A DNA stretch of 53,050 nt from Chroococcus sp. CMT-3BRIN-NPC107 (GTDB taxonomy: Bacteria > Cyanobacteriota > Cyanobacteriia > Cyanobacteriales > Chroococcidiopsidaceae): NCBI GenBank assembly GCA_019359635.1, contig JAHHGY010000021.1, positions 1-53,050 of the forward strand, read 5' to 3'. The notes under the pieces were generated by a model. It was not told the DNA's origin and did not search any database. It saw only the letters and a list, made by a program, of their open reading frames with translations. The stretch's first letter is position 1; each line of letters begins with the position of its first letter. Below are positions 1-8,071 of this stretch, piece by piece. A program made the translations under genes and the position numbers.

Positions 1-232
1 AATGAGGTCGCAATCTCTCTCGAAGTAAAGTAACCTGGTTCATAGGGGTTTCTTGCTTTAGGAATGTGGTAATTCTTATGAAACCTCTTCCCATCAATCA
101 TTTGCAAGCTTTTGTCCTGTACTTAGGTCAATACATCAAAGAAGTTAAATAAAATTTTTGTCCTGTTCTTCACTATACTTCCCGTGCCACCATAGAAAGA
201 GCGATCGCAATTTTTAAGGTTGACTAACATAA
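1..232. other. Window edge, no supported gene
   Basis: I see no convincing gene here. A plus-strand frame stays open from about base 6 to a TAA at 149-151 and could be the tail of a broken gene, but it resembles nothing I recognise. A HIP1 octamer lies at about 201-210, just before rnz. Confidence 0.4.
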
Positions 233-1186
233 GTGCAGATTACATTTTTAGGAACAAGTTCCGGCGTACCAACTCGTTCGCGTAATGTTTCGAGCGTGGC
301 TTTGCGTTTACCCCAACGGGGCGAGTTGTGGTTGTTTGACTGTGGTGAAGGAACCCAGCACCAAGTTATGCGTAGTGACTTAAAAATTAGTCAACTAACG
401 CGCATTTTTATTACTCATCTACATGGCGATCATATTTTTGGTTTAATGGGGCTTTTGGCTACCTGCGGTTTAGCAGGTAATACTAGCCATGTTGATATTT
501 ATGGCCCACCCAACCTTAACGAATATCTCCAAGCTTGTCGGCGTTATTCTGGTACTCATTTTTCCTACCCCGTCCAAGTTCATACGGTGCAGCCGGGAAT
601 AGTATACGAAGATGACGAATTTACTGTAAGTTGCGATTTGCTTACCCATCGCGTTACTACTTTTGGCTACCGCGTCACCGAAAAAGACCGTCCTGGACGC
701 TTTGATATTGATAAAGCTAAAGCTCTAGACATTCCGCCTGGGAGAATTTACGGGCAACTCAAGCGCGGGGAAACGGTAACTTTGCTTGATGGTAGAATAA
801 TTGATGGTAAAGATTTATGTGGAGAAACAGAGGTAGGACGGAAGATTGCCTACTGTACCGATACAGTTTTTTGTGAAAATGCTGTTTCTTTAGCGACCGA
901 TGCGGACGTACTAATTCACGAAGCAACTTTTGCTCATGTGGATGCGGATCTTGCTTTTCAACGCTTACATTCTACTTCAACAATGGCAGCGCAGACAGCT
1001 TTAGCTGCGGGAGTAAAGCAGTTGATTATGACCCACTTTAGTCCGCGTTATGCTCCGGGTAATCCTATCGAATTTAAGGATTTGTTAGCTGAAGCTCGTG
1101 CTATTTTTCCTAATACTCAAATGGCGTACGACTTTTTTAGCTATGAAGTACCGCGTAGGAGAGAGCAGGAGCTAGTTTCAGCTTAG
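233..1186 (+). CDS. rnz: Ribonuclease Z
   Basis: This is a metallo-beta-lactamase-fold endonuclease that trims the 3' trailer of tRNA precursors in the cytoplasm. The 317-residue length is normal for the short RNase Z form. The N-terminus ([14 protein letters not shown]) and the zinc motif THLHGDH near residue 63 are diagnostic. Further ligands are the Asp in CTDT (about 210) and the His in MTHFSPRY (about 270). Translation starts at a GTG. A HIP1 octamer lies about 25 bp upstream. It is followed by a convergent small gene on the other strand, 3 bp away, so it is probably transcribed alone. Confidence 0.95.
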   Translation: MQITFLGTSSGVPTRSRNVSSVALRLPQRGELWLFDCGEGTQHQVMRSDLKISQLTRIFITHLHGDHIFGLMGLLATCGLAGNTSHVDIYGPPNLNEYLQACRRYSGTHFSYPVQVHTVQPGIVYEDDEFTVSCDLLTHRVTTFGYRVTEKDRPGRFDIDKAKALDIPPGRIYGQLKRGETVTLLDGRIIDGKDLCGETEVGRKIAYCTDTVFCENAVSLATDADVLIHEATFAHVDADLAFQRLHSTSTMAAQTALAAGVKQLIMTHFSPRYAPGNPIEFKDLLAEARAIFPNTQMAYDFFSYEVPRRREQELVSA

Positions 1187-1189
1187 TTG

Positions 1190-1615
1190 CTAACTTCCCC
1201 AAGTTCGATTCTCTACGCGATCGCAAATTCCGATTAACCCCGCTTGACTATTAACAGGCGATCGCGGTGCGGGTAATTCTGAATTAGGCCAATTACTTAA
1301 ATCGTTGCAGGGACAAGTTAATGATGGTATGCCCACATTTAGCATAGGTACAGGCATAGTACAACGAGCGCAGGGCATTACTTGCCATGGGTCGGTTAAT
1401 AGTTCGCTAATGGTTTCAGGAGTGCCTTCTAAATGGCTATCCCTTGCTTCGGGTGAGGTAATAAGCTGCCAGCATTTTTCAAATTCCTGGCTATAAACTC
1501 CGCCCTGCATTATTGATTGTGGTATTAAAGCTTTACCACTTCCACCAATTATTACTTTCTTGCCTAGTTGAAACCAGTAGGCAAGATACTGTTTGACTAC
1601 TTGCTCTGATGCCAT
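1190..1615 (-). CDS. Conserved cyanobacterial protein with Cys motifs
   Basis: I recognise this as a conserved cyanobacterial protein of unknown function. The C-terminal half carries two paired-cysteine motifs, PCARCTMPVP and LTCPCNDLSNWP, that look like a zinc or iron-sulfur knuckle. The N-terminal half (SEQVVKQYLAYWFQLGKKV) is probably a small alpha-beta fold. I chose the ATG at 1615 because the conserved-looking sequence begins at MASEQ; a GTG at 1672 would add 19 basic residues with little family character. No transmembrane segment or signal peptide is visible. Confidence 0.6.
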   Translation of the reverse strand: MASEQVVKQYLAYWFQLGKKVIIGGSGKALIPQSIMQGGVYSQEFEKCWQLITSPEARDSHLEGTPETISELLTDPWQVMPCARCTMPVPMLNVGIPSLTCPCNDLSNWPNSELPAPRSPVNSQAGLIGICDRVENRTWGS

Positions 1616-1743
1616 GACTGAAAATCTTGCTTGTTTGCATTTCTTAGCTTTAACTACATAGTAACGCTTCACTAAGTCTGCTGCTTAAACTCCAGGTTGT
1701 TTAGAGCAAGTTCTATAATTGCAGGAATAGCACCTATTTAATT

Positions 1744-1974
1744 ATGCCTGAAGAACTCCAGCAAATTGTCCCCGCACCGCGATCGCCAATTATTCAAGAA
1801 ACCTTTGCGGCGATTTCTTCTACCAGCCAGTTTTATCAAGAAGTCAAGTCCCGCGAAGCTTTGAAGGTTTACTGCGACTGGTATTACACCGTAGCTCAAA
1901 AACATCGTCAAGAACTAGAGCAGATGCGAGGCGAACTAAATATACTGAGTTGGTTTCGCTTAAGACGGCGTTAA
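1744..1974 (+). CDS. Small conserved cyanobacterial hypothetical protein
   Basis: A 76-residue soluble protein of unknown function. The middle (SREALKVYCDWYYTVAQKHRQ) is predicted helical, and the end is basic (WFRLRRR). Its stop codon lies in the TTAA at 1971-1974, which on the other strand is also the stop of ftrV, so the two genes converge with a 4-bp overlap. I cannot assign a function. Confidence 0.6.
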   Translation: MPEELQQIVPAPRSPIIQETFAAISSTSQFYQEVKSREALKVYCDWYYTVAQKHRQELEQMRGELNILSWFRLRRR

Positions 1975-2195
1975 GATATTACTTCTAATTCATCTTCTTT
2001 TAGATGCGCCTTAAATTTTTTACTAAACTGGACGTAAATTGGCAAATTAGCACTGACAGGTCTACCATGCCATTCGGTGACAATCCCAATAACTTCTCCT
2101 TCCGTGCCTTTGAGGTCAAAAGCTTGACTGCGATGCTCTGGGTGATGGTAAACAATGATTGATTTAATAATCCGAACTTTATCGCCAACTTTCAT
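1971..2195 (-). CDS. ftrV: Ferredoxin-thioredoxin reductase, variable chain
   Basis: This is the variable (alpha) subunit of ferredoxin-thioredoxin reductase, the heterodimer that passes photosystem I electrons from ferredoxin to thioredoxins. The subunit is a small SH3-like barrel that supports the catalytic chain. The 74-residue product from the internal ATG (MKVGDKVRI) matches the family length; family motifs are YHHPEHR, WHGRPVSANLP and FKAHLKEDELEVI. The same frame is open to 2300 upstream, but that extension has no family resemblance. The catalytic subunit ftrC is not in this window. Confidence 0.93.
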   Translation of the reverse strand: MKVGDKVRIIKSIIVYHHPEHRSQAFDLKGTEGEVIGIVTEWHGRPVSANLPIYVQFSKKFKAHLKEDELEVIS

Positions 2196-2442
2196 AAACC
2201 TGTAACCTAGTAGTTCTCCACCAAATCTGCAATAGCTGCCAGTTTTTAGTAAAAATGCCAATTGAACAATCTTTCTATTTTTGCATAAGTTTGTCCTCAC
2301 TCTACTTTTGGCTTGATTATTCTCAGCAAATCTTGCCAGCCAAAATTTCTCGGCTAAAATGGACTCAAGTTTTACCGGGTAGTAAGAGCGATTGCTTTTA
2401 TTGCCAAGTATGAGCGCAATGAATCTTTAAACCAATGCCAAA

Positions 2443-2877
2443 ATGTTCGTAACTTATACATTGGTATGGCTAATAGCTGGAGCGGTTTTGTGTTTATTAG
2501 AACTGCTACTTCCCACAGCTTTTGTTGCCTTCATGATGGGAATTAGCGCCTTTATAGTAGCGCTGGTATCGCTATTGATTCCTAATAATTTAGGTTTACA
2601 AATTGTTCTGTGGTTGGGACTCTCCACAGGTTTTATATTGCTATCGCGGCGATTTGTACCCACTAAAAAAAGCCGCTCTATTCAAGATGCGGTGGTAGCA
2701 GAAACCTTGACAGCCATTGCTCCAGGGAAAGAAGGCAGAGTAATATACGAGGGCAATTCTTGGCGAGCGCGGTGTGAAGATAAGGAAAATGCGATCGCGC
2801 CTTACGAAAAAGTGTATGTAGTGAGACGAGAAGGAACGCTTTTAATTGTCATTCCTGAAAATTTATTAGATTCCTAA
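2443..2877 (+). CDS. NfeD-like membrane protein
   Basis: A 144-residue NfeD-family protein. Two or three hydrophobic segments (about residues 5-25, 28-46 and 53-66) are followed by a soluble OB-fold domain (GKEGRVIYEGNSWRARCED, about 95-140). NfeD proteins are usually encoded next to SPFH/stomatin proteins and are thought to work with them in membrane microdomains. Here the SPFH gene follows after 15 bp, so the pair is almost certainly an operon. The intergenic region of about 250 bp upstream is shared with the divergent ftrV. Confidence 0.88.
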   Translation: MFVTYTLVWLIAGAVLCLLELLLPTAFVAFMMGISAFIVALVSLLIPNNLGLQIVLWLGLSTGFILLSRRFVPTKKSRSIQDAVVAETLTAIAPGKEGRVIYEGNSWRARCEDKENAIAPYEKVYVVRREGTLLIVIPENLLDS

Positions 2878-2892
2878 AATAGGGTCAAAACA

Positions 2893-3861
2893 ATGGAACA
2901 GTTTTTTTTATTAATATTTTTAGCTTTGGGTGGCTCGGCTTTGGCGGGTACAGTAAAAGTAATCAATCAAAGTAACGAAGCTTTGGTTGAACGATTGGGT
3001 AGTTATAACAAAAAGCTGACCCCAGGACTAAATTTTGTTGCGCCTTTTATCGATAAGGTGGTTTATCGAGAAACCATTAGAGAAAAAGTTTTAGATATTC
3101 CTCCCCAGCAATGTATTACCCGCGATAATGTCTCAATTACCGTCGATGCCGTGGTTTACTGGCGGATTGTAGATATGGAGAGAGCTTATTACAAGGTAGA
3201 AAATCTTAAATCGGCAATGGTGAATTTGGTACTAACTCAAATTCGCTCCGAAATGGGACAACTAGAATTAGACCAAACTTTTTCCGCCAGAAGTCAAATA
3301 AATGAGCTTCTGCTCACAGAATTAGATATATCTACCGAACCTTGGGGAGTAAAAGTAACAAGGGTAGAATTGCGAGATTTAATTCCGTCTAAAGCCGTAC
3401 AAGAATCGATGGAATTGCAAATGTCTGCCGAAAGGCGCAAACGTGCCTCAATTTTGACTTCCGAAGGCGATCGCGAATCTGCGGTTAATAGTGCTAGAGG
3501 TAAAGCCGAGGCACAACTATTAGACGCGGAAGCTAGGCAAAAATCGACCATTTTGCAAGCTGAAGCTCAACAAAAAACTATCGTTCTCCAAGCTCAAGCA
3601 GAGCGCCAACAGCAAGTATTGAAGGCGCAAGCTACCGCCGAAGCTTTGCAAATTATCTCCCAAACTTTGAAAACCGAGCCTAGCGCTCGTGAAGCCTTGC
3701 AATTTTTACTTGCACAGCATTATCTAGATATGGGAATAAAAATTGGTAGCAGCGACAGTAGTAAGGTGATGTTTATCGATCCGCGCAGTATTCCTGCAGC
3801 TTTAGAAGGAATGAAAAGTATTGTTTCCGAAGGAGTTAAGCCAGAAAAACATCTAACTTAA
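2893..3861 (+). CDS. SPFH/stomatin-like (paraslipin) protein
   Basis: A 322-residue membrane-anchored SPFH-domain protein of the paraslipin/QmcA group. The N-terminal hydrophobic anchor (about 3-20) precedes a typical SPFH core: [16 protein letters not shown], then [24 protein letters not shown] and the conserved [15 protein letters not shown]. An Ala/Glu/Gln-rich coiled coil (about 185-255) would drive oligomerisation. Family members form large cages in the membrane and have been tied to protease control and membrane order. It follows nfeD closely. Its stop overlaps the cupS stop in a TTAA at 3858-3861. Confidence 0.9.
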   Translation: MEQFFLLIFLALGGSALAGTVKVINQSNEALVERLGSYNKKLTPGLNFVAPFIDKVVYRETIREKVLDIPPQQCITRDNVSITVDAVVYWRIVDMERAYYKVENLKSAMVNLVLTQIRSEMGQLELDQTFSARSQINELLLTELDISTEPWGVKVTRVELRDLIPSKAVQESMELQMSAERRKRASILTSEGDRESAVNSARGKAEAQLLDAEARQKSTILQAEAQQKTIVLQAQAERQQQVLKAQATAEALQIISQTLKTEPSAREALQFLLAQHYLDMGIKIGSSDSSKVMFIDPRSIPAALEGMKSIVSEGVKPEKHLT

Positions 3862-4259
3862 CCCATCAAAATTACTGTATCTATAACGTGAATTACGCCA
3901 TTATCTGCTTCAATATCGGCAGCAAGTACAGTGGCGTTTTTGACTTCAAAGCCCTCAGAGCAATCTATAGAAATGGGCGAACCTTCTACAGAAGTAACAG
4001 TTCCAAGCTTTGCTAAGTCTGCTTGCATCAATTTACCAGGTACGACGTGAAAAGTTAAAATCCTTGAGAGTTGCGGAATATTTTGGACTAAAGTATGTAT
4101 TGTTCCTGGTGGGAGTTTAGCAAAAGCGTCATCGTTAGGAGCAAAAACTGTAAACGGACCGGGACTTTTGAGGGTTTCTACTAAGTTAGCTAGTTGTACC
4201 GCCGTTACTAGAGTTGTAAAAGAGCCAGCACCAACAGCAATATCTACAATATCGGGCAT
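3858..4259 (-). CDS. cupS: CupS, fasciclin-fold subunit of NDH-1MS
   Basis: This 133-residue protein is a single fasciclin (FAS1) domain: [20 protein letters not shown], then [17 protein letters not shown] and [11 protein letters not shown]. In cyanobacteria a small FAS1-like protein, CupS, is the last gene of the ndhF3-ndhD3-cupA-cupS operon and belongs to the CO2-uptake NDH-1MS complex; the position here matches. I chose the ATG at 4259 because the FAS1 domain begins there and GGTGAA lies just upstream. The frame is open to 4367, giving a hydrophobic extension that I think is not translated. About 200 bp separate it from cupA. Confidence 0.85.
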   Translation of the reverse strand: MPDIVDIAVGAGSFTTLVTAVQLANLVETLKSPGPFTVFAPNDDAFAKLPPGTIHTLVQNIPQLSRILTFHVVPGKLMQADLAKLGTVTSVEGSPISIDCSEGFEVKNATVLAADIEADNGVIHVIDTVILMG

Positions 4260-4462
4260 TATTTTCACCAAAAATAGTTTGACGGCGTTGCCTAATAGGT
4301 AATGGGATAAAAAAGGTAAAACCAGAAATCCTGTCTTTTTCATCAACCAACCATTGAAAATCATCACACTTTTAGCAACGCCAGTTTAACAAACAGTGCG
4401 ATCGCGCTTAGAGATTTTTTACTAGCATTTTTTGAAGGATCTCTAATAAAAGGCTTTCTTTT

Positions 4463-5752
4463 TTACCGATAATCCTGGCTTTGAATATCTCTTAACCGTG
4501 CTTCTGGGCGCTTGAATCTATCTATTTGACTCTCAAAAAAAGCCCGATTTGCCTGTAAATGTCTAGGATTAGGATCGTCTAAAGGATAAAGTAACGCGGC
4601 TCGCAATGCCTGAATTACCGCCGAAGTCACGCAGTACATCGAGCGCTGGAAACTAACCCCTAGTTGAATTAAGGTATCTTGTTCGCCGCGACAGTAATTT
4701 TTGTAATACTCCACCAAATAAGGGGGTAAAAAATGCAACATATCTTGCATTAGCAATGTGGGAGGAATTCCCGCCGTCCCTACCGGAAAGACATCGGCGT
4801 ATAAAATACCGTAGTGAAAATCTTTTTGATCTTCGGGTACTTGCTTTGCTTGAGCGTTGTAAGACTTTGTACCGCGAAAGGGTGCAGTTCGGTAAAAAAC
4901 CGCCTCTACATAGGGTAAAGCCGCCTCGTACAGCCAGGTAAAACCGCAAGATTTAGGAATAATTTCGTACATTTCCCCGCGAATGTAGACGTGATGGTAA
5001 ATTGGACGACCTGCAACGGCAAAAATCCCATTTACAAGGAAATTCATTGCTTCCGGGACGCTAGTGATTTTACCCTCGTCGTACAAATCGCTCATTTCAA
5101 AAAAAACTGGAGCCATTACTTCCCAAAACAAGCCTAAATTGCTGTAATAAGATAGTTGGCGCACTTGTTCGATGAACATTTGGGGAAATAGCTTATACAT
5201 TCCTAGCATAACGGGGTTGCCTTGGAAATAAGCCTTAATTGCGTGATCGCACGCTGCAATATATTCAGGTGTATCTAAGTAACCTTCAAACTTTCCTCCC
5301 ATACCGCGATGCCACAGCATTGCCTGCATACAAGCTTCGGCAAATTCCATGTTAATGCGATCGTGCCATAAATGATGCAATAACTTGGGCATTTTGATAG
5401 TTTCGCCCTTCTCCATAAATGCCAATAGTTCGGGATGGGCGGTAGCTGCGCCTTTTTGCCAAATTTTTAAATCCGCATCTTCTCCCGCATAGTGATTGTG
5501 CAAATCTAAATACTCTTGAGGTAAGAAGTATTTGAATGCAGGTAAGGGGTTTAAAAATACGCGCTCGGCGATATAAAGTAAGTCGCGCCAGTAAAAATCC
5601 ATCGGTACAGCATAGGCTTTGTACAAGCCGATAATCTGCATTAAATTCTCTGGCGTATCTGGAAGCATTGCGCCGCCAGCTTCTAAGCGGTGAATGACAT
5701 GGGCAAATTCGTGGGTTGAAGGCGGGAGTTTGGTTGCTGTTGCAGTAGTCAT
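4463..5752 (-). CDS. cupA: CO2 hydration protein CupA (ChpY)
   Basis: A 429-residue member of the ChpXY/Cup family found only with specialised NDH-1 complexes. CupA sits on the cytoplasmic tip of the NdhD3/NdhF3 membrane arm and is thought to convert CO2 to bicarbonate in a redox-driven, carbonic-anhydrase-like reaction. Conserved features include MDFYWRDLLYIAERVFLNPLP near the start, the His-rich MPKLLHHLWHDRINMEF (about 120) and RPIYHHVYIRGEMYEIIPK (about 250). The gap to ndhD3 is 4 bp, so translation is probably coupled. The company of cupS makes this the inducible CupA rather than the constitutive CupB form. Confidence 0.92.
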   Translation of the reverse strand: MTTATATKLPPSTHEFAHVIHRLEAGGAMLPDTPENLMQIIGLYKAYAVPMDFYWRDLLYIAERVFLNPLPAFKYFLPQEYLDLHNHYAGEDADLKIWQKGAATAHPELLAFMEKGETIKMPKLLHHLWHDRINMEFAEACMQAMLWHRGMGGKFEGYLDTPEYIAACDHAIKAYFQGNPVMLGMYKLFPQMFIEQVRQLSYYSNLGLFWEVMAPVFFEMSDLYDEGKITSVPEAMNFLVNGIFAVAGRPIYHHVYIRGEMYEIIPKSCGFTWLYEAALPYVEAVFYRTAPFRGTKSYNAQAKQVPEDQKDFHYGILYADVFPVGTAGIPPTLLMQDMLHFLPPYLVEYYKNYCRGEQDTLIQLGVSFQRSMYCVTSAVIQALRAALLYPLDDPNPRHLQANRAFFESQIDRFKRPEARLRDIQSQDYR

Positions 5753-5756
5753 AGTT

Positions 5757-7286
5757 TTAGTTAGAGATAGAGGGAATTTTTGAAAGTATTACTTTTGCTG
5801 GAGTTTTTACTGTTTGCAATTGCGTACTTACGGGAGTTGCAACCATCATGGTTGCTGTAGTTTCGCTCCAACGCACGAGCCAATTGGGTTGTACTCCCAA
5901 CACCAGTACGAGGGCGGCTAATACAAAAGCTGGGACGCGCTCAGACCACGATACTATTGGGTAATAAGCTTTGTAGTTGTCTAGTTTGCCGAAACAGGTA
6001 CGGTTGAGCAGAATTACAAAATATACGGCTGTTAAACCCGTACCTACTACAGCCAGTAGCGTTAGTAATGGAAAGACTGGGTAGCTACCTTGAAATACCA
6101 TAAATTCCGAGATAAAACCTACCATTCCCGGAATCCCCGCACTAGCCATTCCGGCATAAACTAATAAAATGCTGACTACAGGTAAACCGCGTAAAGGATT
6201 CATCAAACCATTGAGAACATCCAACTCCCGCGTCCCGACTTTGTTTTCCACAACTCCGACTAAGTGAAAGAGTAGCGCCAAAATTAAGCCGTGAGCAATC
6301 ATTTGGGAAACTACGCCCACTAAACTTAGAGAATTAGCGGCGGCTGCGCCTAGTAGAACATAGCCCATATGACCGATGGAACTGTAGGCAACCATACGTT
6401 TGATGTCTTTTTGCGCGATCGCACTAAAAGATCCATACAACACACCTATCGTCCCTAAAATCGCTAGTCCCGGCGCTACAATTGTCCACGTCTGGGGAAA
6501 TAAACCCAAACCAAAGCGCAATAAGCCATAAGTGCCTAATTTAGCTAATATTCCGCCTAAAAGAATTGCCACAGGCGGCGAAGCTTCAACATAAGCATCG
6601 GGCAACCATGTATGTAAAGGAACTAAGGGAATTTTGATGCCAAAACCAATCAATAGCACTGTGAGCAAAATTAGCTGGCTTTGCAAAGATAAGTTTTGAG
6701 TATCGAGCGCGTCATAGTTAAACGAAGTCGAACCACTCAGCCAAGTAGTACCTAAAAAGCCTGCCAGAATTAAAATGCCGGAAACCGCCGTATAGATAAG
6801 AAACTTGGTTGCTGCGTAGCCGCGCTTAGAACCGCCCCAAATATTAATTAGTAAATACAAGGGGATGAGTTCTAACTCGTAAAATAAGAAAAATAACAGC
6901 AAGTTTTGAGCAACAAAAGCCCCAGCTATACCCGCATTGACTAGCAAAATCAAAGCGTAATACAAGCGCGGACGTTCTACAGTCTTACTACTGCTGTAAA
7001 TAGCAATCCAACTTAGCAGGGCATTTAAAACTATAAGCGGGAAAGATAAACCATCTACACCTAGCTTGTAGTCCAAACCCAAAGTTTCAATCCAAGGTAA
7101 AAACTCCTGAAACTGATAGCTTATATCAGTGGTGCTAAAAGAAGTTGCTAAATAAAGCGTCCATAAAAATACACCAAAAGAAATAGCCAGGGCAACTGAC
7201 CGTAGCCGAGTTGCAGTAAAGTTTCCCGGCAAAAAGCCAACGATCGCCGCACCTAATATAGGTATCCAAATTAAGGTACTGAGCAT
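5757..7286 (-). CDS. ndhD3: NADH dehydrogenase-like subunit 4, NdhD3
   Basis: A 509-residue antiporter-like membrane subunit of NDH-1. It has about 14 transmembrane helices and the family Glu in LLLFFLFYELELIPLYLLI (helix 5), plus the proton-channel motif AQKDIKRMVAYSSIGHMGYV. The D3 assignment rests on the neighbours: ndhF3-like upstream and cupA/cupS downstream. In the complex it forms the distal membrane arm and couples ferredoxin-dependent plastoquinone reduction and proton pumping to CO2 uptake. It starts at an ATG 57 bp after the carbonic anhydrase gene. Confidence 0.93.
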   Translation of the reverse strand: MLSTLIWIPILGAAIVGFLPGNFTATRLRSVALAISFGVFLWTLYLATSFSTTDISYQFQEFLPWIETLGLDYKLGVDGLSFPLIVLNALLSWIAIYSSSKTVERPRLYYALILLVNAGIAGAFVAQNLLLFFLFYELELIPLYLLINIWGGSKRGYAATKFLIYTAVSGILILAGFLGTTWLSGSTSFNYDALDTQNLSLQSQLILLTVLLIGFGIKIPLVPLHTWLPDAYVEASPPVAILLGGILAKLGTYGLLRFGLGLFPQTWTIVAPGLAILGTIGVLYGSFSAIAQKDIKRMVAYSSIGHMGYVLLGAAAANSLSLVGVVSQMIAHGLILALLFHLVGVVENKVGTRELDVLNGLMNPLRGLPVVSILLVYAGMASAGIPGMVGFISEFMVFQGSYPVFPLLTLLAVVGTGLTAVYFVILLNRTCFGKLDNYKAYYPIVSWSERVPAFVLAALVLVLGVQPNWLVRWSETTATMMVATPVSTQLQTVKTPAKVILSKIPSISN

Positions 7287-7342
7287 GAAAAATGCGTTCC
7301 TTTATTTATTGTTGATATTTAGAGGAAGAATCCATTTGTTTG

Positions 7343-8041
7343 CTAACTAACTACACTGACTATTCCTGTATCCAAGTCGTAATAACCACCGACAATTTTT
7401 AGTTTTTTCTCGGTAATTAACTGAGATAAAACTGGAGAAGTTTTTAATTTCTCGATTTGGACTAAAACATTGGCTTTACAAGCATTCTCTAAGCGATCGC
7501 CTTTTTGTTCGGCAGACTTTTCTACGGCGGGTCTAATTGCTGCGAGTAACGAACCTATTTGTCCTGGAACTTCAGCGCCTTTAATTGTTGCGGCTACTGC
7601 ACCGCAGCGTTTATGACCCATAACCATAATTACTTTTGAACCTAAAATCAAAGTGCCAAATTCAAGGCTGCCAATTTCTTCGGGCGTTGCAACATTACCC
7701 GCAACGCGACAAACAAATAGATCGCCAAATCCTTGATCGAAAATAATTTCTGAAGGAACTCTAGAATCAGCACAACCAAGAATCGCCGCAAAAGGTTTTT
7801 GTGTTTTAGCAACTTCAGACAACCGGGCTAAATCTTGACGGGGGTTTGTGCGTTTTCTTTGCACAAAGCGTTTATTGCCATTTAGTAATTCTTGGATAGT
7901 TTGATCGGGGGTTGTCGGTTCGTTAATTGAAGTCGCGCGACTTCCTGTACCTATTCCTACAGCTATCCCTGTTCCTACAACTCCTGTACCAAACTTTAGT
8001 GCTGTTCTTCTAGAAATGTTGCCTAACTTCTTTACGTTCAT
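7343..8041 (-). CDS. Beta-carbonic anhydrase with Tat-type signal
   Basis: A 232-residue beta-class carbonic anhydrase. The zinc motif is complete: Cys-x-Asp-x-Arg in ILGCADSRVPSE and His-x-x-Cys in GHKRCGAV. The N-terminus has a twin-arginine-like signal (RRTALKF followed by a Gly/Val-rich hydrophobic stretch), so the enzyme is predicted in the thylakoid lumen or periplasm. The ATG at 8041 is supported by GAGGAG 7 bp upstream (8049-8054). It lies between ndhF3 (30 bp) and ndhD3 (57 bp), inside the CO2-uptake operon, where the usual cyanobacterial arrangement has no gene. It may supply or recapture CO2 at the lumenal face. Confidence 0.9.
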   Translation of the reverse strand: MNVKKLGNISRRTALKFGTGVVGTGIAVGIGTGSRATSINEPTTPDQTIQELLNGNKRFVQRKRTNPRQDLARLSEVAKTQKPFAAILGCADSRVPSEIIFDQGFGDLFVCRVAGNVATPEEIGSLEFGTLILGSKVIMVMGHKRCGAVAATIKGAEVPGQIGSLLAAIRPAVEKSAEQKGDRLENACKANVLVQIEKLKTSPVLSQLITEKKLKIVGGYYDLDTGIVSVVS

Positions 8042-8071
8042 TGTTATACTCCTCACAAATTATAGATAATC

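Noticed and set aside
1990-2300. Longer ftrV start at 2300
   Set aside because: The first 35 residues have no family similarity; the 74-residue form has the normal ftrV length.
8048-8056. ACTCCTCAC, the core motif of the Yfr1 small RNA
   Set aside because: It is the reverse complement of the carbonic anhydrase ribosome-binding site and lacks the flanking hairpins of Yfr1.
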